Shown here piece after piece: positions 32,775-44,582 of a DNA stretch of 64,000 nt (its first letter is position 1; every line of letters begins with the position of its first letter). Under the pieces are notes generated by a model. That model worked only from the letters and a program-made list of their open reading frames with translations. It was not told the origin of the DNA and searched no databases. The position numbers were made by a program, and so were the translations under genes. The DNA comes from Cocos nucifera (lineage: Eukaryota > Streptophyta > Magnoliopsida > Arecales > Arecaceae). The stretch lies in the NCBI GenBank assembly GCA_006176705.1, contig QRFJ01000492.1, positions 691,001-755,000 on the forward strand. Reading direction: 5' to 3'.

Positions 32775-35247
32775 TGTTGGAATTTATGTTCCAAAGTCAA
32801 TCATCAGTCTATTGATGATTGAGATATTATAATTAATTTATTAATTAATAAAAATATTTTAGCATTCTTTTCATCATAAGTTTACATTTTCTAATGAACT
32901 CCATTGTTGTGCTAAAGTTCTTAGGACTATAGCTTTGATAAAGAGAGGATTTATCGATTAGTTCTTAAATTTGTTCACGATCAAATGATAGACTGTTAAT
33001 TAGGACGACAGCGTCTATCGAGCATAGATCACTATATACCATATAGGTTGGTTGTCCTCTTAACTAAGAAGTATGGAGACACTGGTATGGCATATAGGTA
33101 AGATGTATGGATACATCGTCATTGAACATGACCAACTCTAGAGCATTCTACTATCGAGAATGTCTTTGATGGGATATAGGTATAAGTATCCCTTAGACCT
33201 GAGATCATCTCAGTGACTTGCAAGCAACTCACTGTGCTTTGGTATCGGACTAACTGAATTTCAAATTCAACAATGGAAGGCTTCTGGGCACAATCAAGTA
33301 CTTGCAAAGTTGGAGTGTGATCAAGATGGAATTGACCACTCTGAGAGTTGGAGAAGAATATATCATTGTATTTCAATATAGCAAAACCTTAGCCAGGATA
33401 ATCCATCAAATGGATTTGATATTTTAAAATACACTATAGACAACCTGATCAGAGTTGACAGTTGAACTCTGAGGTATCCTATGAGCATTATGGTTAAGGG
33501 AATGAATTATATGGAAACTATATACGCATGGGTTCTCAAGATGGTGTTCTACACTTTTTGACCTATCCGACCATCGAATATCATTGCTAAATGATCATTT
33601 TAATTGGTATAAAAATTTATTTTTATGCTATCAGCTTAGGTTTGGACCTATGAGATCACACACATTAGAGTTCACATTCTGATCGGATGGTTGATCAGCG
33701 ATTTAGAATCGTTTTAGGATTAAACAATCAAAATGATTGATGTTTAACCTAGTGCAAGTGTTGCAGGAGGATCGATTAGTAATTTGATTGCTAATTGGCT
33801 TAATTTGATTAAGCTAGAAGGCTAAGATTAAGTCTAATTAAATATGATTTAATTAGATTTAGTTTGGGCTTGATTGGATCAAGTCTAATTAGTTTATTGG
33901 ATAAGCCAAATGCAAGGAAGAACTGGTCCTAGTCTAACTAGGACTCGGATTAACCCAATTTTTTAATTTGATTAAAAAATAAATTAAAATTAAATCTAAT
34001 TTAATTAAGTCCTTAAATGGGTTAGGGCCTTATTTAATTAGGTTGGTTTACTCTTATTTTTATTTGGTTAAAAGACCTTGTTTGACCAAGTCAAAACAAG
34101 CCTCCCTATTCCTTGAGCCACCTAATCCTCACACCCCACCCCTTTCTCTTTATATTTTTACGTGAATAATCTCTATGCCCAAGGGCTTCTTACACCTCCC
34201 TTTCTCTCTTTTTTTTCTCATATGGAAGTTTGTTGGAAGACCAAGTCAAAAGGAGAATTAGTTTTGCTTAAGGATTCTATGAGATAGAATCCTTATCAAT
34301 CAAAACTCTTCCCATAAGTGTGCCGACCCATCCTTCCTTATTTTCTTTGATTTTCATGGTAAAAGAGGACAATTTTGTGTGCCCCCCTTGCTGGTCCATA
34401 GTAGAACAAAAGGTGGGGGCACCCAAGAGTTGGTTGCCCTAACAACTTTCCTTATTTGGTCCTTCATAGTCTAAGTTTTTGACCTAACTTGGACTCTACA
34501 TATCTCTTTATTTAAAGAATATTTTTTATTGAAATTTTCATGGAATATAGAGCTTTGGAAGAGGTTTGGGGTGTGCAAAAATTAGAGGAAGAGCATCCTT
34601 GGGCATGGAGGTTCCATAGGCACCAAACTAGGTGTCTAGGTGAGAGAAAAGAGAAGAAGAAGAGGGTCTTCTTCTAGGGCTGTTTTATTTTCAATCTCTC
34701 CTTTTTTTTTTTGAGTTTTTTTAAAAGAGTCTCAAATCAAAAAACTCTCATCTTACTTCTCATATTTTGGAGAGTCCAAATTTTGAAGAATGGAGCATCG
34801 AAACGACCATCGAAGAGAGATCAGCACAGTGCTAGCATACTGTGCCAATTTCCTGCATCAAGATCTCTGATCGTGTTCGTGGGCTCGTGTGGATGACTCC
34901 TAGAGGTCGGATGTATGTGTGGATCGTGACTTCATCCTCAAGCCCAGATCAGTAATTTAGAATATCTAACTTTTTTAGGTAATAGATATAATCTATTAAC
35001 TTTATACCTGCATTTGATGTAGTGTAGATCTAGGTTGATTTGATCAACCTTTTCTTTCTTATTTGATTTTAATTTTTAATTTAATATCATACCTTAATCA
35101 TGTAATAGATCTGAGATCTAGGTGTTTACATATTTATTTAAATAAATATTTAATTTATTTAAATAAATATTTAATTAAGATCTTTTGCTACATGATCTTA
35201 AAAAAGTTTTAAGATCTATCCATGAAATCCTAGATCTGATTCCTTCA
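32775..35247 (+). repeat. 5' LTR of element E, 2473 bp
   Basis: TGTTGGAATTTATGTTCC...GATTCCTTCA. It is closely matched by 42075-44562, with long nearly identical runs (34310-34660 against 43630-43980). Other family 1 LTR copies lie at 13791-23535 (split), 53891 and 57003. Confidence 0.95.
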
Positions 35248-35249
35248 AT

Positions 35250-35261
35250 TGGTATCAGAGC
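35250..35261 (+). other. Primer binding site of element E
   Basis: TGGTATCAGAGC, the exact plant Copia site complementary to initiator-Met tRNA, two bases after the LTR's CA end. Confidence 0.95.
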
Positions 35262-37164
35262 CTAGGTTCTTGTTACATGATTTTTGTGCATGTTTAGATT
35301 ATTTCTTAGATTAGATCTAATATATAATCTAATTATTAAATTTAAAATTTAAAAATAAATTTTAGATCTCACGAACTGTCATAAGATTATTCGGCTGTAA
35401 GATTTATCCCTTACAGTGAAAAGATTATCCTAGTTCAGATGATCTGACTCTAATCATAAATTTATTAGATTTGATCTAATTTTATTTATAATTTAATAGA
35501 TTTAAAATAATTTTAGATCTAAAAATAAAATATTTTAGATTGCACAGACTGCCATAAGATTGTCCTACTGTAGGATTTATCCCTTACAGTGAATAAGTTG
35601 TTCTAGTACATACTGATCTAAAATATTGATCATAAAATTTTAGATTAGATCTAAAAAATTTTATGATTTGATTAAAAATATTTTAATCTGATTTCAATCA
35701 TCATAAATGTGTTAGATTTGATCTAGAAAGATTCATGACTGATTATTATTGAAACTATTTTAATTACATGAACCTATTTAGATTAGATCTAAAGTAGTTT
35801 TATGTTTATTTTACTTGCATATTGATTATGAATCAAACATGCAACTTGGTTGATAGAATCATGTTATAAAAATATTTTACAAATATGAAAATCATTTTCG
35901 AAAAGTTGAACCCCAACCCTCAGCCCAAAACTTAACTGAGAATTAAGAAATTGATTGATTAGGATCTAAGATTGTGAATTGAAGGTCCTAAGACACAAAT
36001 CATAACACATTAGGTTAAATGGGTTAGTGGAGATTAGGTCCATTAATTGAATTAGACCTAGGGTTAGATTAAAGAATGAACTTAATTAGAGAATTGACTA
36101 AATCTAATCAATTATTGTCTTAGATTAGGTCAAGAATTCTCTAGATCAATTACAATAGTTATAGTTGGTCAAGTCCATATCTAATAAGACCCAAGATGGA
36201 TTTGATTCTTGGCTACGCAGTCTAGTATGAACTGTTAAGTTGATCTAATTGAAACTAATTAAATCAGTTGGTGTCTAAGATAAATCAGATCAGTGATTTT
36301 TAATTGGCAGCCCGCTTACCTGGCCATTTTTGATGGTATCTAAGGCAAGCCTGGCAGACCCTTCCATTGATCGAACTTATTTGGCCTCTTGGTGAGATTA
36401 TGTTTTGATTGGATTTCTTGACTATTCGAGCTAATCCATGTCAGCTAGGTAAATTAGTGTGACTGATTTAGGTGCTCCTAGATCAGCCTGTTAGTGGTCT
36501 TCCTTAAGCTGACTTGGTGAAGCTAGTGAGATGATCATGACAAACTGGTTAATCAGACCTACTCACTTCTATAAATAAATCTTCTGAAATTATTAGGTTC
36601 CTAAAATGAAATAGTTATATGATAATTAGATCATAGCCTTCCATTAAAGTGGATGATAATGGGTCCATCAGTTGGATAATTGTTGGAGGCCCAAAGGCCT
36701 GGTGCCTATCGAGTGATGGAATTATCATTCATTATATGATCTCTTAGATACATCTTTCTAAATAATGGTCAGGTGGGCCAACTAAAGTTAGGCCTGATCA
36801 TTCATTGGTTGGATGGACCAAGTATGGTCATGTTAATGGTTGAATCTAACTAGACCCTTTTCTGAGAAGGCCAAAGCCAACTCTGATCAGGGCCTGGGGC
36901 AAAATTTAATTACTAAAAATTATTTGAAGAAATAATTGGTTATGAACCTATCCTTAGATGTACATGGGTTGGCCAATTAAAGTTGGGCCCGTGTGTAGTT
37001 TATGTAAATTTTAGTACCCACTAAGGAATTAAGGTAATTCCTCAAATTGGAGGTAAAGGCTACTAATTCGAATAAAATAGTGGGAGAAATCTTTTGATTA
37101 AAGTCCAAATCTTTAGGTTTAATGAATCAATTACTAATTAGATTTTAATTTTTTTTATGCAAAC
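35262..37164 (+). other. Element E untranslated leader
   Basis: 1.9 kb without a significant frame. Two copies of a ~110-base block (35351-35460 and 35522-35635, each with ATAAGATTRT...GGATTTATCCCTTACAGTGAA-like sequence) lie about 171 bases apart. A long leader is usual in Angela-like elements and would hold the packaging signal. Confidence 0.7.
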
Positions 37165-38020
37165 ATGGCCACTTTTCTATCGCTCCAATCATTGTTGGAC
37201 AATGATAAGTTAGTGGGATCCAACTTCAGTAGCTGGTACCGAAAGTTGAAGATTGTCCTAGAGCATGAATGGATCTTATATGTATTGACGGATCCTACAC
37301 TTGAGGAGCCAGCTGCCAATGTACGTAGAACAGTCAGAGACACTTATCAGAAGTGGCTCAGTGATTGAACCATGGTGCACTATATTATGCTGGCTGCAAT
37401 GAGCGACGAGTTTAGTCGTAAGTTTGAGACAGCTCAGCCAAACAAAATTCTTCAAGTGTTGGAGAATTCTTTCGGCACACCTGATGACGTTGAGAGGCAC
37501 AAGACTAGTTGAACCATCTTCAATGCCAGAATGTGAGATGAAGCCTTTGTCACTGATCATGTACTATGCATGATCGAGCTGATAGAGCGCTTGAGCAAAC
37601 TCAGCTTTCCCTTGCATGAACAACTTGAAAAAGATGCAATACTGAACTCGCTGCCAAAGTCCTATCTTCCTTTTCTTACTCATTATAGAATGACAAAGCC
37701 TGAAGTAAACTACTACGACTTACTGAAGTTACTTCAAAACTTTAAGAAGGATCACCAGCTCCATAAAGAGTCAGTGAACTTAGTGGGAGGTTGGTCTTCT
37801 GGTTTTCAACCCTTTAGGAAAGGAAAGAAGAACAAGAAGAAGAAAATAAAGAAGGTGCAAGTTCAGGCTGGGACATCAGTGCACGGCCAGACCAGGAAGA
37901 TCATGCTCGATAAGTGTCAAGCTGAATGCTTCTTTTGCAAGAAGAAGGGGCATTGAAAGAAAAACTGTCCTCAATACATTACCTCCCTGGACCCAAACAG
38001 GCAAAGAAAGAAGTAAGCTA
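37165..38020 (+). pseudogene. Element E gag
   Basis: The start MATFLSLQSLLDNDKLVGSN leads to the NFSSWYRKLKIVLEHEWILY motif of Copia gag. IERLSKLSFPLHEQLEKDAI (37580-37640) and DLLKLLQNFKKDHQL follow, then a lysine-rich stretch and the zinc knuckle CFFCKKKGH...NC at 37927-37968. All four knuckle ligands are kept, but the Trp after the His is a stop. Further stops are at 37366, 37512 and 37536. Gag would coat the RNA genome in the particle. Confidence 0.88.
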
Positions 38021-38040
38021 TTGCTGGATAAGGTATTTAT

Positions 38041-38400
38041 ATGATAACTCCTTGCAATTTCTCTATTTGTGATATTACTGACTGGATATTAGATATCGAT
38101 AGCTCTTACCATATTTGTAATTCGTTGCAGGAGTTGCAGGTCAGTAGAAGATTCGAGCAAGATGAGAGATTCTTGAATGTTGGAGATGGAAGACCAGTTC
38201 TAGTTCTAGTTTTAAAAATTTTGAAACTTATATTTGAATCTCATACCATTGTTCTTAGTGATTGTCATTTCTGTCCTAGTTTTTTTTTAAATATCATTTC
38301 TGTAGGCCATTTAGCCATGAATAATTATGAAATTTCAATAAAAAAATGAGTTTGTAATGTCATTGTGAATGGTGTTACTGCTTTCTATGGATAATTAAAC
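38041..38400 (+). pseudogene. Element E protease domain
   Basis: The frame shows DWILDIDSSYHICNSLQEL, where family members have LDSGSS. The catalytic Asp-Ser-Gly has become Asp-Ile-Asp, so the protease would be dead even without stops. DCHFCPSFFLNIISVGHL marks the C-terminal conserved region. A stop follows at 38347. Confidence 0.82.
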
Positions 38401-38439
38401 AATGGTGTATATATATTATCACAACCTGTTAATGTAGTC

Positions 38440-39363
38440 TATTCTACTGGCAAGCACCCTAGATTAGATAGTGTATCAGATATCTACTTATGACACTATA
38501 GGCTAGGTCATATAAATAAGAACAGGATAAACAGGTTGATTTAAGAGGAAATCCTCGAAGTCAGTGATTGTGAATCACTTCCAACCTATGAGTCATATCT
38601 TCTTGGTAAAATGACCAAGTCATCTTTTACTAAAAAAGGTGAGAGAGCCAATGAGCTCTTAGATCTAGTACATACTGATGTATGTGGACCAATGAGCATA
38701 AGTGACTTCATCACTTTCACAGATGATCTATCTAGATATGGATATGTCTATCTGATGAAACATAAGTCGAATTTTTTTGAAATGTTCAAACAATTTCAAA
38801 GTATAGTAGAAAAATAAACTGAAAAGAGTATTAAAACTCTTTGATCTGATCGAGAAGGAGAATACCTTTTTGGTGAGTTTCTCACATATCTAGGAGAGAA
38901 TGGAATTCTCTCTTAATGGACTCCTGGAACACCACAGCATGATGGTGTGTCTGAAAGGAGGAATCGGACTCTGTTAGACATGATTCGATCCATGATGGAA
39001 TTTGCCAGCTTGCCGATATTCTTTTGGGGATATGCACTTGAATTGACTTGTTATCTATTAAATAGGGTTCTAAGTAAGTTTGTGGTTAAAACTCCATATG
39101 AGATATAGATAGGGCGTAAGCCAGCACTCTTACACCTTAGGATTTGGGGGTGCCCGACTTATATCAAATGATTAGTTATAGACAAACTTGGACCAAGGTC
39201 TGACAAGTGTATATTTATAGGATACCCAAAAGAGACCAAAGGATACTATTTCTACCATGCTGATGAACAAAAGATGTTTGTCAGCCTTAGAGCAACCTTT
39301 TCAGAAAAAAAGTTCCTTGATGAAGAAATTGTTGCCTCTAAGGTTGAACTTGATGAAGTTCAA
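38440..39363 (+). pseudogene. Element E integrase
   Basis: The pre-integrase zinc region has HYRLGHINKNRINRL near 38500. The core carries LVHTDVCGPM (38667-38697, first Asp), SDREGEYL (near 38848, second Asp) and VSERRNRTLLDM (near 38950, Glu), so D,D35E is retained. RIWGCPTYIK, FIGYPKETKGYYFYHADEQK and KMFVSLRATFSEKKFLDEE form the C-terminal region. Stops at Trp and Arg/Gln positions interrupt it at least seven times. Confidence 0.88.
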
Positions 39364-39399
39364 TAGGTAGAAAGTCCAACACAAAATATTGAACCTAAG

Positions 39400-40016
39400 T
39401 TGGATTTGATCAGATCAGATCTAAAGCCTAGTGAACCTGCACCATTAAGACGATCTGATAGAGTACCATGGCATCCGGATAGATACTGTAGATTCTTGAT
39501 CCAGGATGGTAATCCCAACGAACTCGATGAAGACCCGATCACTTATATAGATGCGATGCAGAGATCCAACTCTGAGAAATCGCTAGAAGCCGTGAGATCT
39601 GAAATGGATTCCATGAAGGTCAATGATGTATGGACATTAGTTGACCCACTTGAAGGGGTTAAACCCATTGGATATAAATGGGTCTTCAAAAAAAAGAGGA
39701 GCGCGGATGGAAAGATGGAGACCAATAAAGCCCCTCTGATTGCCAAGAGGTATCATCAATATTATGGTATTGATTATGATGAGACGTTCTCTCCTATGGT
39801 AATGCTCAAGTCCATTCGGATCATGCTTGCCATTGCTGCCCATCTAGACTATGAGATCTGGCAGATGGATGTGAAGATAGCTTTTCTAAATGGAAAGCTG
39901 ACCGAAGAGGTATATATGATACAACCTGAAGAGTTCACATCCACAGATGAGTCCAAGTTGTGCAGGCTTTAAAGATCTATTTATGGATTAAAGCAAGCAT
40001 CTTGGAGTTAGAATAT
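39400..40016 (+). pseudogene. Element E reverse transcriptase, N-terminal part
   Basis: A 190-codon frame ends at 39972 and reads DVWTLVDPLEGVKPIGYKWV, YHQYYGIDYDETFSPMVMLK and MDVKIAFLNGKLTEEVYMIQ (first catalytic Asp). A stop precedes RSIYGLKQASWS. The sequence then changes abruptly, near 40017, to an F-type LTR. The ~100 residues that hold the polymerase box YVDD and the following ILGMKIYRDR region are missing, so polymerase activity is impossible. Confidence 0.9.
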
Positions 40017-41271
40017 GCATTTTGATAATTTAAATACATAATTTTTTTTAAAAAAATAAAATAGATTGATCTCTGATCTTGGATCGGCATTGGCAGAAAG
40101 ATGGTGTAGCAGCCTAACACTTCTTCTCAGCACCTATCGCCTTGAAGCAGCCATTAACCCAAAGCCTGGCTTCATCCTATACCAAAGCTTTCCTCTAATT
40201 AGATCTATTGATTTATAGAGGCCTGGGATCCTTTTTATAGAGCTAGGAGGGCTGGAGAGTTTTCTTTTAGGCAATGTGGGACTAAGGAGCTCTTTGATCG
40301 TCAAAATATGGAGAAATTCGAGTAAAAATTGGATTAAAAGGAGTCCTGGTTGAATTTTACTACTCTGGATGAAATCTGACCATTCAATAGGAATCCAACG
40401 GATCAAAAATCATCAAAATCGGATGTGTATCGGCCCAGATCATGTCGGATTAAATTCTGATCATTGATCGCACATTGATAGAGAAAATCTGGCCGTTGAT
40501 CGCATGTTGGGAGTCCTGATCACCGTCGAGAGCTTTCTCTACCGTTAGATCTTCACCAGATCGAACGCAGGCCATTGGATCATGCCAGATCGCTTAGCAT
40601 TGTTCAAATCAAAGATGGATTTATCGTGGGCCATCGGATCTCCGTCGGATCGAATGCAGGTCATTGTATCACGCAATTACTATAGCTATGGACTGCGCAA
40701 ATCGGGCACACCGAACACCTCAGCCAATCACCACTCGCTGCTTTGATGCGAAATTACCTCTTTACCCTATAAACCATGATGGTTTTTCCATGAACCTCTT
40801 AAGGGTCTAAGTCCACCACGTATCGCTATGTGATTCGCCAGTTTCTGCTGAGCTAGCGGTCCACGCCTAGATCATGGACCGACTGACGGCTTCCACGACT
40901 GAGTCGGCTACCATCGTTGCCTTGGCATGCTGGCTTCGTCGACTTGGCTTGGCGCATTTGGACGCACCGGCTGATATGGTGCGGCGGCTTCAGCCGATTG
41001 AGACACGTTATTTTCATTTAATTTTTATTTATTTTATTTTTTTAAAAATTCATATCTTCTCCGTTTTAACTTTGTTTTGCTCAAAACTTATTCTGTTATG
41101 ATCAAAAAAAATAGCTCTTTTCATTGATAATAAAATTTTATTTTTTTAATTTTATTATTTTTTAATTAATAAAAATATTAATTATATATAAATTGATCAT
41201 TAATTTTTAAAAATTAATATGAATTAAATAATAAATTAATATTTTTATTGGTGAATTTATGATACTTATCA
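40017..41271 (-). repeat. F-type (Athila/Tat-like) LTR fragment in element E
   Basis: It aligns with 31335-32598 in the same orientation, from ATAATTTAAATACATAA to the end CTTATCA at 41271. The first ~370 LTR bases (left side) are missing, and no target duplication is seen. Roughly 300 bases of the RT gene are absent at this site. It is therefore a truncated LTR joined by deletion, not a clean solo LTR. Confidence 0.85.
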
Positions 41272-41275
41272 TTTA

Positions 41276-42061
41276 GCATGGAGAATTCCAAAAAGGGCTA
41301 TCTTCTGATAGGCCAAGAAATTTCTCTCTCTAAGAAGGATTATCTGATAACTCCTAAAGAGAGAGAGCATTTGAGTAGAATTTCATATGTTTCAATAGTG
41401 GAATCTATTATGTATGCAATGACATGTACGAGACCAGACATAGCATACTCACTAGGAGTAGTGAGTAGATACCGGTCTGATTCTAGAGAAAATCACTGAA
41501 AGGTGGTTAAAACCATTCTTAAGTATTTGAAAAATACTAAGGATCAATGGTTGATTTATAGTGAGTCAGATCTGAAGCTTATGGAATTTACAGACTCCAG
41601 CTTTCAATCTTGTCATGATGACAGTAAAAGTATGTTGGGGTATATCTTTACTCTAAATGATGGAGCCATCTGCTAGAAAAGTTTCAAGCAGCATACAGTA
41701 GCTGACTCTATTTGCGAAGCAGAATACATGGCAGCATCAGATGCCGCAAAAAAAATAGTATGGCTGAGGAAGTTCATCACTGAGCTTGGAGTAGCTCTCC
41801 ATTGATGGTTCAGTCCTGTTCTACTACGACAGCACTGGCACCATAGCTCAAGCAAAGGAACCGAAGGCACACCAATGAATACAGCATATTCTACGTCGCT
41901 TTCATTTGGTCCATGAGATCATGGATCGTGGTGACGTTGACCTTCAGAAGATTGACAAAAAGGAGAACTAAGCCGACCCCTTCACTAAAGCCCTAGCAAT
42001 CAAGGAGTTCGACAACCATAAGTTGAAGATGGGTATTAGATACTATGCCGAATGGCTTTAG
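41276..42061 (+). pseudogene. Element E RNase H domain
   Basis: It resumes at MENSKKGYLLIGQEISLSKK, then MYAMTCTRPDIAYSLGVVSR, DQWLIYSESDLKLMEFTDSS and CEAEYMAASDAAKKIVWLRK (to about 41780). After a frameshift at about 41800 the rest follows to the stop at 42059-42061 after Trp-Leu. The acidic residues of the RNase H site lie in FTDSS and CEAEY; the later DNSGA-type Asp is in the frame-shifted part. A Trp codon in GAICWKSFKQ is TAG. Confidence 0.88.
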
Positions 42062-42074
42062 AATAAGTGAAAGT

Positions 42075-44562
42075 TCTTGAAAATTATGTTCCAAAATCAA
42101 TCATCAGCCTGTTGATGGTTGAGATATTATAATTGATTTATTAATTAATAAAAATATTTTGGCATCCTTTTCATCATAAGTTTACATCTTCTAATAAACT
42201 TCATTGTTGTGATGAAGTTCTTAGGACTATTTAGCTTTGATAAAAAGAGGATTTATCGATTAGTCCTTAAATTTATTCACGACCAAATAATAGGCTGTTA
42301 ATTAGGATAACAACATCTATCGAGTATAGGTCGTTATATGCCATATAAATTAGTTGTCCTTTTAACTAAGGAGTGTGGAGACACTGGTATGACATAGACG
42401 TGAGATATATAGATACATCATTATTGAACGTGACTAACTCCAGAGCATTCTGCTATCAAAAATGTCTCTGATGGGATATAGATATAAGTATCCCTTAGAC
42501 CTGAGATCACCTCAGTGACTTACTAGCAACTCACTGTGCTTTGGTACCAGACTAACTAAATTTCTAATTCAGTAATGGAAGGCTTTTGGGCACAGTCAAG
42601 TACTTGCGAAGTCGGAGTGTGATCAAGATAGAATTGACCACTCCAAGAGTTGGAGAAGAATGTATCACTGTATTTCAATATAGCAAAATCTTGACCAGGA
42701 TAATTTATCAGATAGATTTGATATTTTGAAATATAATATGGACAACCTAATTAGAGTTGACAGTTGAACTCTGAGATGTCCTACGAGCATTTTAGTTAAG
42801 GGGATGAATTATATGGAAACTATATTCGCATGGGTTCTAAGGATGGTGTTCTACACTTTTTGACCTATCCAGCCATTGGTTATCATTGCTATATGGTCAC
42901 TACGATTGGTACAAAAATTTATTTCTATGCTACCAACTTAGGTTCGAACCTATGAGATCATACACATTAGAGTTCACATTCTGATCGGATGGTTGATCAA
43001 CGATTTAGAATCCTTTTAGGGTTAAATAATCAATATGATTGATGTTTAACCTAGTGCAAGTATTGTAAGAGGATCGATTAGCAATTCAATTGCTAATTGG
43101 CTTAATTTGATTGAGTCAGAAGGCTGAGATTAAATCTAATTAAATATGATTTAATTAGATTTAGTTTGGACTTTATTGAATTAAGTCCAATTGATTTATT
43201 GGATAAGCCAAGTGCAAGGAAGAACTAGTCCTAGTCTAACTAGGACTCGGATTTACCTAATTTTTTAATTTAATTAAAAAATAAATTAAAATTAAATCTA
43301 GTTTAATCTAATTTAATTAAGTTCTTAAATGGATTAGGGCTTTATTTAATTGGGTTTGTTTACTCTTATTTTTATTTGGTTAAAAAATCTTGTTTGACCA
43401 AGTCAAAATAGGAGTCCTAGTGTGACTAGGACTCCCCATTCCTTGTGCCACCTAATCCTCACACCCCATTCCTTTCTCTTTGTATTTTTACATGAATAAT
43501 CTCCATGCCCAAAGGCTTCTCACACCCCCCTTTCTCTTTTCTTTTTCTCATATGGAAGTTTGTTGGAAGACCAAGTCAAATGGGGAATTAGTTTTGCTGA
43601 AGGATTCTATGAGATAGAATTCTTATCAACCAAAACTCTTCCCATAAGTGTGCCAACCCATCCTTCCTTATTTTCTTTGATTTTCATGGTAAAAGAGGAC
43701 AATTTTGTGTGCCCCCCTTGCTGGTCCATAGCAGAACAAAAGGTGGGGGCACCCAAGAGTTGGGTGCCCCAACAACTTTCCTTATTTGGTCCTTCCTAGT
43801 CTAAGTTTTTGACCTAACTTGGACTCTACATATCTCTTTATTTAAAGAATATTTTTTATTGAAATTTTCATGGAATATAGAGCTTTGGAAGAGGTTTGGG
43901 GTATGTAAAAACTAGAGGAAGAGCATCCTTGGGCATGGAGGTTCCATAGGCACCAAACTAGGTGTCTAGGTGAGAGAAAAGAGAAGAAGAAGAGGGTCTT
44001 CTTTTAGGGCTATTTTATTTTCAATCTCTCCTCTTTTTTTTTTGAGTTTTTTTAAGAGAGTCTCAGATCAAAAAACTCTCATCTTGCTTCTCATATTTTG
44101 GAGAGTCCAAATTTTTAAGAATGGAGCATCAGAATGACCATCGAAGAGAGATCAACACAGTGCTAGCATATTGTGCCAATTTCCTACATTAGGATCTCTG
44201 ATTGTGTTCGTAGGCTCGTGTGGATGACTCCTAGAGGTCGGATGTGTGTGCGAATCGTGACTTCATCCTCAAGCCCAGATCAGTAATTTAGAACGTCTAA
44301 CTTTTTTAGGTAATAGATCTAATCTATTAACTCTATACCTACATTTGATGTAGTGTAGATCTAGGTTGACTTGATCAACCTTTTTCTTTTTTATTTGATT
44401 TTAATATTTAATTTAATATCATACCTTAATCATGTAAAAGATCTAAGATCTAGTTGTTTACATATTTATTTAAATAAATATTTAATTTATTTAAATCTTT
44501 CGCTGTATGTTCTTAAAAAAGTTTCAAGATCTACCTGTGAAATCCTAGTTCTGGTTCCTTCA
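42075..44562 (+). repeat. 3' LTR of element E, 2488 bp
   Basis: It starts TCTTGAAAATTATGTTCC, where the expected TGTTGG has two changes, and ends GGTTCCTTCA. The changes at the terminus must postdate integration. Relative to the 5' LTR it has a small insertion (AGGAGTCCTAGTGTGACT near 43410) and an extra TTTAATCTAA near 43300. Confidence 0.95.
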
Positions 44563-44567
44563 AATCA

Positions 44568-44582
44568 TACTTAGGGTCAACA
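44568..44582 (-). repeat. SIRE-like LTR (G), first 15 bases
   Basis: The minus strand reads TGTTGACCCTAAGTA, the LTR start. It is preceded by the purine tract AAAAAAGGGAGAGAA (44583-44597), as in SIRE-type elements, where a GACAAAA...GGGGGAGA tract precedes the 3' LTR. Confidence 0.7.

Larger units (their letters stand above)
32775..44562 (+). mobile_element. Complete-structure Copia element E (family 1, Angela-like)
   Basis: Both LTRs (32775-35247 and 42075-44562) are present, and the exact 5-base duplication AATCA flanks them (32770-32774 and 44563-44567). A canonical primer binding site is followed by a long leader, then gag, protease, integrase, RT and RNase H, the Ty1/copia order. The 11.8-kb length includes about 1.25 kb of foreign LTR inside RT. 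Many stops, mostly at Trp codons, and loss of the RT catalytic box make it inactive. The LTRs are still similar over long runs, so insertion is younger than that of H or G. Confidence 0.95.

Noticed and set aside
35250..35261. tRNA gene suggested by the initiator-Met complement
   Set aside because: Only a 12-base primer binding site is present here and at 1437 and 10908. No cloverleaf surrounds any of them.
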